DNA of 64,000 nt, from positions 19,922,070-19,986,069 of the forward strand of contig NC_088314.1 of assembly GCF_910592395.1 (NCBI RefSeq). The letters run 5' to 3'. Positions 57,155 to 64,000 of the stretch are shown here, one piece after another. The notes under the pieces are model-generated. The model saw only the letters and a program-made list of their open reading frames with translations, was not told where the DNA came from and searched no databases. A program made the translations under genes and the position numbers. Within the stretch, counting starts at the first letter, position 1; each line of letters begins with the position of its first letter. The DNA is from Lineus longissimus (lineage: Eukaryota > Nemertea > Pilidiophora > Heteronemertea > Lineidae).

Positions 57155-59948
57155 GTTTTATAATACCATGTGATGAGCATGTTTGACACTGACGTAACTA
57201 TTTCTTTCAATTGAATCACATAAATCAGATATAATTTTGGGAATTCCCCTTTTCAGACTTGTTTACCTGGTTGTTCGAAGTCCAAAAACAGTAATTTGTT
57301 GACACAATCCAGTAAAGACCAGTCTTGGATATCCCAAGAAGGGATTACAGATAATATTTGATTGGTTATTTTCTCCTGATTGTCTGTGCAAATATTTGAA
57401 ATGACTTTTGATCTCCACTCCACCCAGTACAATCCTGATCCTTGTATCGCTGTGTTACAGGTGTTAGGTTTTGAACTTCGATCCAAATACCAACACTACC
57501 TAGTACGGTTAGTAATCAGTCCAAAGTCCTACTAGTTCCCAGCTATGACTGGCGTTCAGATAAGTTATTATCATAATACATATTTCTTGTAATCTTAGGA
57601 TAAGAACAGTTAAATAATTTCACATATTATGGTGCATGCAGGTCTGTCACTTATCAATTTGTCCAAAAACAAGAACATTGCAAAAATAACATTGAAAGAC
57701 TCATTTTTTCCAAACACCAGTTGATTATAGATGGGTTCAGCCATGTGCAGACTCAAATTAATCATGTTGCTTGATGAGAATTTTCTGCCATCCTTGCACA
57801 GCAGGCCTTTGCATCTTTCAGTCAACTTTGCCTGTCTTCTTTAGAATCAACCAAAGTCCTGCTTTGGGAGTATGATTTATGCAGCTCTTAAACCTCATTC
57901 CTTTTTATGTCAGATACAGATAGAGTAACATTGGCCTAGAGTTTAAACTTTCATCTTCTGCTCAGTCAGGAGTATTAAGAGAGTCAGACTTCATCGTTGG
58001 CAGAATATAGCTCCTCGAAATTGAAAAGACGTTTTTGGGATGCTGATTGTTGGTTAGGGCATTGGGAAAGAATGGTGCCGCATGATCAGAAATAAAGAGA
58101 CGGACATTCACCTGAAGGAAACCTTTCATCCGATAAGGACAGTCATCATAAGATATCACTGAGTTCATATCTGCAGTTCATCTCAGGACTAACGCGCAGT
58201 AGGCCTATCCCCATTGTCCATTATGAAAATCCAAACAAGGCACTCCTGTTATTAATACTACTGCTACGGGCCTATCGAAAGGCTTTCATATAATCTCATT
58301 TCATCCTGCGTCTTTTATGCATTGGTGACAATCGCAAACAAACTTACCAAAAATACCTTCATGAAAGAACGAATATAATGAATGCACCCAAGGCAATTTG
58401 GTCTTGTGCTATTATTTGACAGTCTAAGGACATTTTTGATGACGTAGAACTTGACGTTTATATTCAGATGCAATGCCCTGGGTGGGGTACGGTAATCTCA
58501 AATAAAACAGTTTATATCTCATACAGAAATTTATCCACTTACTTCGATTTCAAATTTTTTCTCCTGAGGTGGTCAGTGTTGCCAATTTTCAGGATCGGGT
58601 TTTATATTTGTTGGATTATATTTTATCTGGGGATGGGGTCATTGCCAAAGGATTCCACATGTCTATCATGAAGTTTGGCTGTCCTTAAGTGAAGAGGGCA
58701 GCAGTTGTCACCAAGTAATTACCTTCCCTTTGGCATATTGGGTCAAGTAATTAAGTCTAGGAAAAGCTTTTATTTAAAACTCCATGTACATTTGTACATG
58801 GCCTTTCTCTAATATCTGTACACAAATGAAGTAAAAGCATTTACTGCTCCTCATTCATATCGCCCATTGGCCAACAACATTGTGATTTACCATTCCAGCT
58901 ACAGGTCTGTCAAACAACTACTGTATCTTCCACTGACTACAATACTGGTCCCCAAATGGCATGAATGGTGGTTTGCTACAACCATAGCATGATGACTTTA
59001 TGTTTCGTCAGCCCACCAATCATCCAAAATCCCTGAAATCTGTGTCACTAATATTCTGTGATATTTTAGGAGCAGTTTAGACTTCTTGTAATTTCATCAA
59101 GACCAGAAATAGGAACCAAGAACTCTAATATGCCTTGAATTATCTATTAGTTTTAGGCAGGTAGGCCTAGTTGTTGACCTTGTTTAGGTATGTTTGACAA
59201 TCCCTTCTTCTGATTGTCAAAAGTCAACCAACAGAAGTATCTTGCATGTTTAATTTTTGTTCCTGATTGAAAGGCTAGTGTCCTCTAACCTGCCCAAGGG
59301 ATCTTCATCATTGTCCCTGTCTAATCAAAACTGCTAGACCTGCTTGCTTTTAATCCAGTTCCGTGAGAACGCTTTGTTGTGTCTTCCGCCTCTTTAACTC
59401 AGCATTGCGGATAAGAGTCGTTAGATCGTCTGTGTATACTTGGGGGTGTTAAGTCAGGAAAGAGGCCTAAGGGATTTAGGCCCTTCAGACAGAAGGATTG
59501 ACATTCCTTTTCACTATTAAAGAAAGCCTATCGAAAGAAGTTAAATTCACCTCATGAAGGAATGATTGCATGTAATTGTTGTTGAACTGTATCACAGTGT
59601 TTGTCTTTTTTGCCAAGTTGCATGAAATCAAAATCAAAGTTACATGCCACCCTATGTTCATGGTGTCTCTTGTACATTCAATTGTAACTAAATGCTGTCA
59701 AGTGTTCATGAATACAATAAAGTTGGGTGAAACTTTGCCAACACTGCTGTCTTTGGAATGCGCTTTCAGAGGCCCTTACTTAGTTGGGTTGAGATTGTTA
59801 AGCACTTTTTGTCATACAACTGCAATAGAAAGCAAACATTTGTAAATACGTTGTCAACTAGGTGTTTGACATAGGCCCTTCCTTTAATCCTTTGGAGGCA
59901 CTTTGAATTGTCAGATCTTTTGCTCTTACCGCTCGCTCCAGAAAGCAT
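57155..59948. other. Non-coding, nothing recognised
   Basis: No supported feature; open frames are at most 89 codons. Confidence 0.5.
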
Positions 59949-60285
59949 GTACAGTGGAACCCCGGTCGGCAACCACCCTGCTATAATGACCAAGAATCGC
60001 CAGTCCCAAATGGTTTCCTCTCTAATTACCATTACAAGCCCCGCAGCAACACGACACCCTGGTACCCAGACCACGATCACTGGATTGGGTGGTCCCAATG
60101 ACCAAATTCACCCCTCTAACCCGACCAAAGGGTTGTCATGCTATAGATGAAAAAAAATTTCAAGTCCAAATATTTTTTTCACTTGTTTTTTTCTGCTCAA
60201 ATTGAAGAAACATCATCAGTCCACATATTGTTTGGCTTTCAACATTTTTCAGAGTTTTGAGTTTATGAATAAGTTCAACAATTAT
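59949..60285. repeat. Two pogo-like MITE fragments joined
   Basis: 59949 on is a plus-strand terminus, TACAGTGGAACCCCGGTCGG, with a GGCAACCACC subterminal segment and an AATGGTTTCCTCTCTAATTA word. From about 60146 the ATCATCAG internal repeat follows in minus orientation. Confidence 0.5.
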
Positions 60286-63200
60286 TTCAAAACTGAGTAT
60301 GAGGACAGTTTCATAGTCAATTATCGTTGGACAATGTGCATTTTTATTCAGCGATTAGGGAGGAGAAATAAGCATTAAAACCAAATCCATGGCTGATATT
60401 CTGAAGAATTGATGAAACAGGCTTAATTTCCTCTATTGATAATCTGGCAAGATATCCTGTGTCTGTTCCAATTTAAGTGTGACTTGGGAACCTGTGCTTT
60501 GTTGGTGTAAATGCAGAGGAAAATGCTCTCAGCTTGGATTGAAGTGAACTGAATGCTTGTATTCTCTTGTATTGTGTTTGGGAGGAATTATTTCGGATTT
60601 AACACTCCTTTTTCACTTGTTCGATTCCACACATCATTTACATTAAATCCTTGTGTGCCAGCAAAACAGAACAAAATTGAGACAATTTGTATTGATATCA
60701 ATCACAGGATTAAGAGAATATATGATAAGTATATGTGGCCCTGGAGAAAAAAGGACTGTCTGACCTAATTTAGGAACAGAAGTAACCCATGTGGCTTCAT
60801 AACCTGGAGCGATAGTCCATGTGATAACATAGCCTGGAGGTGGACCCTCTGACCTTTTAAGGAGAGTCCAGCTCAGTGCAATAAAATGTATTCAATTTCA
60901 AATACCCTCTTGATATTGGACATGGATTAGGTTACTATATCGTATTAATGGGATTAACAGTTCACTTAGTATTTAATAGCAACCAGCTTGCCTGGAGGGG
61001 GCGTACGATGTGACCCAATCAGGCAATAGAGCAGAGGACAATTGCAAGTACTTTGGTCATCCTTGTGCTCCTCCCCACGCATGTTACAGAATCAAAGGGT
61101 GATAAAGTGAGTGAAGGCTTGCCCATGAAGAAACCACCTGACTCTCCTCATAGCCACCTTCTGCACGAGGACGAGCCAAATGACAGCATAAAGATGCGAG
61201 ATATGATGGTACATGTAGAATGTTTCTGTTCATTTTGCCAGATGCCTCCAATAACTGGCCTCCATAACTTGCTGTATCTATACAGTAGTAGTCTGGTAGC
61301 AACTTTTGCAACTTCACTTTATTCTTCTTTTAAGACCTTCAACTTTTAAAAGGAGAATAACAAATTTAAAAAATAATAATGCCAACATCATCAGAAATAG
61401 CATGTGAATTGAAGCATTATTCTGCCATTCCAAGCATATTTCCTTTCCTTCGTTTCAATTTCCATGTACAAGCATTGAGTATTAAGTACAGATTCTACCA
61501 GAATAGGTTGATCTGAAATGACTGCCACAACTACAACTACAACTTCCTGCAAGGTCAAGTCATTTCAGGTTATAACCTGAACTGAATGATCCTGAACAGT
61601 TTCAGTGAGTGAACGTCTTTATGATTTGTATACTTTGTAAGGAAACATTTGTTCTGCCTGGATTATTTCATTTCCTTGATGGGGTTTTGTTTCAGCGTGT
61701 TAACTAATAGCGTTCAACAGGAAATTGAAAGGTGACTACTTTGAGCGCCTGCAACTTGATCTTGGCAATAAGGACGTGTGACCTTACAGAGCATTTAGCT
61801 TTTCATCACTGAAAGTGTGAGGTCCATCAATGAATAACTGTTGTGGGGTAGGATTTGATAGCCTTATCTAAACTGCTTTTCAAATTAACCCAGGAAGTTT
61901 GGGCGTGGCTAAAAAACATCATGTTATTTCAGCAAGCATGTTGGACTTTCCTCATTAGTAGAGCATCTCAAAGTATTTGAATGTTTGTTTTAAAGAAATT
62001 CAAGATGTTTTGTAATAATAATGAATACAACACTAAGTACACTAGAACCTAAGTTGTCATGTCACGATAAAAAAATGAATTTCAGATGTGGTACTTTCCG
62101 TGTTTTGGTCATGGATGTTGCTATGGAATGCGAATGTGTGGGTTGTTTTGATAAGAGTTTTTGATCATCAGTCGTGGGAAATTAGACCTCTTTTGTGCGA
62201 TATTTCTAGGATGAAGAAAACAACTCGGTCATGGTTGTGATTTTGAAGTTTTAGGATTTTTCGTGGCAAAACAAATTTATCTTCCTGAATTGGCGGGAAA
62301 TTCCCTGAACAACATTCATTTCTTTGGCAGTGAAGTTTTTTTGGTGGTTCTAGTTAAATAATTGCCGTTTCAAGTTTCTCAAGTACTCATAGTTAGTTAC
62401 CTTGTCGTTACTTTGAAAAAAGTATATTTGCCATCTGGTCAAAATTCTTCTAAAAAGTAGAGATAACATTTTGGATGGTGAGGCCAAGCCCATGTAGGGG
62501 GCTCTCTGAGATGGACAACTCAGGATTGTTCAAAACTCAGGGGGCAAATGTCCTAAATATGCTGGTTACTGATTTTGCTGAACATTATCATCATCTATGA
62601 CCTAACGTTATACAATTGTTTGTTATAGCATTATATTACACAATAGTTTGTTCAAGTGGACACATGGACCCCAATGATAAACACATTGTCACTGTAGTGA
62701 CAAAGGAAAATATTTAGTCCATAGTAGCCAGGTAGAGTTTTTGACAACACTAGAAAAAGAATTGTTACTCATTGCAAGAATTATGCAAAGAATGTAGTAT
62801 TCGTACTCGTTACATCACAATATTGATTTTTGTATGTACTCTTACATCACAGTATTGATTTTTGTATATAAATGAATTCTTGACTGGGCCATTAGTTGAG
62901 GTTATTTGGTGCACTCCTCAGCAAAATATTGCATTAATTAGTTTTGATTGGTTGTGGATTGTTTGTGTATTCTTTGTTGTGACTGAGTTTGTTATGGTCA
63001 GTTGAAAACTACGTTCCACCCTAGCTGGTCCGAAAATCCACTCCTAAGTGTACATCAGAGGTACAATGTCTTAGTCAAGGTTTGCTGAAAGAATTCACTT
63101 TCCAAACTATTATTATGACCCATGACCTATTGTTAGATTTATAGGCTAATCGTTTAAAGCTATTGTGACTTTAATCCATTGGACTATGCAGCTAGTTTTT

Positions 63201-64000
63201 CAAAAGTGCAACAAATTAGACAACTTTAGCTAGTTTGTATGTTGGATAACCTCAGTTCAGTTGGTTCATTTTAATTCTGAAAGGCAGAAATATTAATTGT
63301 GGTAGTCAGTATGCAGTTTGAGTACAATTTTTTTAAAAGGTTCTTCAATATGAGGCATTTTTTTCCACATTGCCTTACAAAAATCCACATTATTCATTTC
63401 AGATGCAGCAGTTTCTTTTGGTGTGAACACCACTCATGTACCTAGAATAGATTGTCCTTGGTCACTGCATGCAACACAGCCAATCTAGCCTTAGTGACTA
63501 AACTCCGGAGAAATCCCACGTTATTCATATCAAAAAGGATTTGATATGTGCACCAGGGTCTTAGAAATTCATGAAATCCTGCCAAGCGTCTGTCTGGGAT
63601 AATATTTGCAATGGTTAATATTCACATCGATTTGGCAAACTTTCCCATAATCTTTGGGCAAGTGCCATACTACTCATACTCCAGACCCATGCGTAGATTG
63701 TGCCCAAGGCTTACCGCCCAAATTCCCACCACCAATTTCTCATGGAGATTATACTGCGATGGAATGAATCCAAAGCACATAAAAATGACATACCAATGCA
63801 TATGTATTCATTATCGAAAGTGGTGATATCATTAACCCCTTGTATTAAAGGAAATTATGTCTTTTCTCCAATTATTTTGTCTTCTTGCTTCGCTTGCTGG
63901 TTTTTAGCATACAGCCGGGCCTGAAATATGCAACTTTCAAAGTCGGAAGCTCTTTCAATGTGCCACTGAATTCCCTTAACTTTATGCAGACAAAAGTCTC
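60286..64000. other. Non-coding stretch to window end
   Basis: The 32-bp duplication at 62811 is the only clear structure. A hydrophobic frame near 61053-61110 followed by a GTGAGT donor-like word was considered but not supported. Confidence 0.5.
62811..62867 (+). repeat. 32-bp direct duplication
   Basis: TACATCACAATATTGATTTT at 62811 recurs at 62843 with one change. Confidence 0.6.

Noticed and set aside
61020-61130. Signal-peptide-like VILVLLPTHV stretch followed by a GTGAGT donor-like site
   Set aside because: No ATG in frame before it and no matching downstream exon; short hydrophobic frames are common in such DNA.
1-64000. CRISPR arrays, bacterial operons, phage or rRNA/tRNA genes
   Set aside because: No regularly spaced short repeats with unique spacers, no ribosome-binding-site spaced gene strings, and no complete tRNA cloverleaf; the content is eukaryotic.

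Overview
The window looks like AT-rich, repeat-dense genomic DNA from a marine invertebrate. A deuterostome, with an echinoderm favoured over a hemichordate, is my best guess. The reasons are long non-coding stretches, several decayed LINE relics, many MITE-like inverted-repeat elements, frequent palindromic TAGGCCTA words, and a tandem family of intronless Golgi-type glycosyltransferase genes. The taxon is inference only. There are no operons, no tRNA or rRNA genes, no CRISPR arrays and no phage.

The only well-supported protein-coding genes are three near-identical, intact, single-exon genes on the minus strand, at 16658-17878, 22370-23590 and 30357-31574. They encode divergent GT31 (beta-1,3-galactosyl/GlcNAc-transferase-like) type II membrane proteins of 405-406 residues. 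Each sits in a larger duplicated block (about 15.2-21.8, 21.8-29.25 and 29.25-32.36 kb) that also carries a SINE-like sequence 3' of the gene and 0.7-0.9 kb of shared upstream sequence. The units have since diverged by LINE insertions, an insertion of 156-bp satellite, a 1.1-kb (CGT)n-bearing element, and a deletion of about 0.5 kb. The catalytic core is nearly invariant between copies. The stem and the C-terminal part, which is likely to face the acceptor, differ mostly by amino-acid-changing substitutions.

Four 5'-truncated LINE relics of the CR1/L2/Rex type are recognisable from the C-terminal part of reverse transcriptase (1.53-1.80, 15.57-16.50, 25.48-26.14 and 28.02-29.13 kb). Each ends in its own simple tail: (TGAT)n, (ATTC)n, (TTA)n and a 14-16-bp minisatellite. 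A 1.1-kb non-autonomous element is present twice (20.23-21.35 and 43.06-44.20 kb). It has a terminal hairpin, a (CGT)n array and roughly 300-bp internal modules that each carry a CTCF-like core and a direct repeat of nuclear-receptor half-sites.

The flanks (1-15 kb and 32.4-64 kb) are mainly non-coding. They hold pogo/Tigger-like MITE pieces with an internal repeat of about 120 bp (2.75, 13.1, 34.45, 37.6, 53.1 and 59.95 kb), further MITE-like inverted repeats (9.45, 12.7, 32.75, 37.05, 40.6 and 56.96 kb), small tandem repeats and homopolymer tracts. One weak candidate terminal exon lies at 42412-42753 on the minus strand. I could not identify a multi-exon host gene in either flank. These stretches could be intergenic DNA or introns of a gene whose exons lie outside the window.
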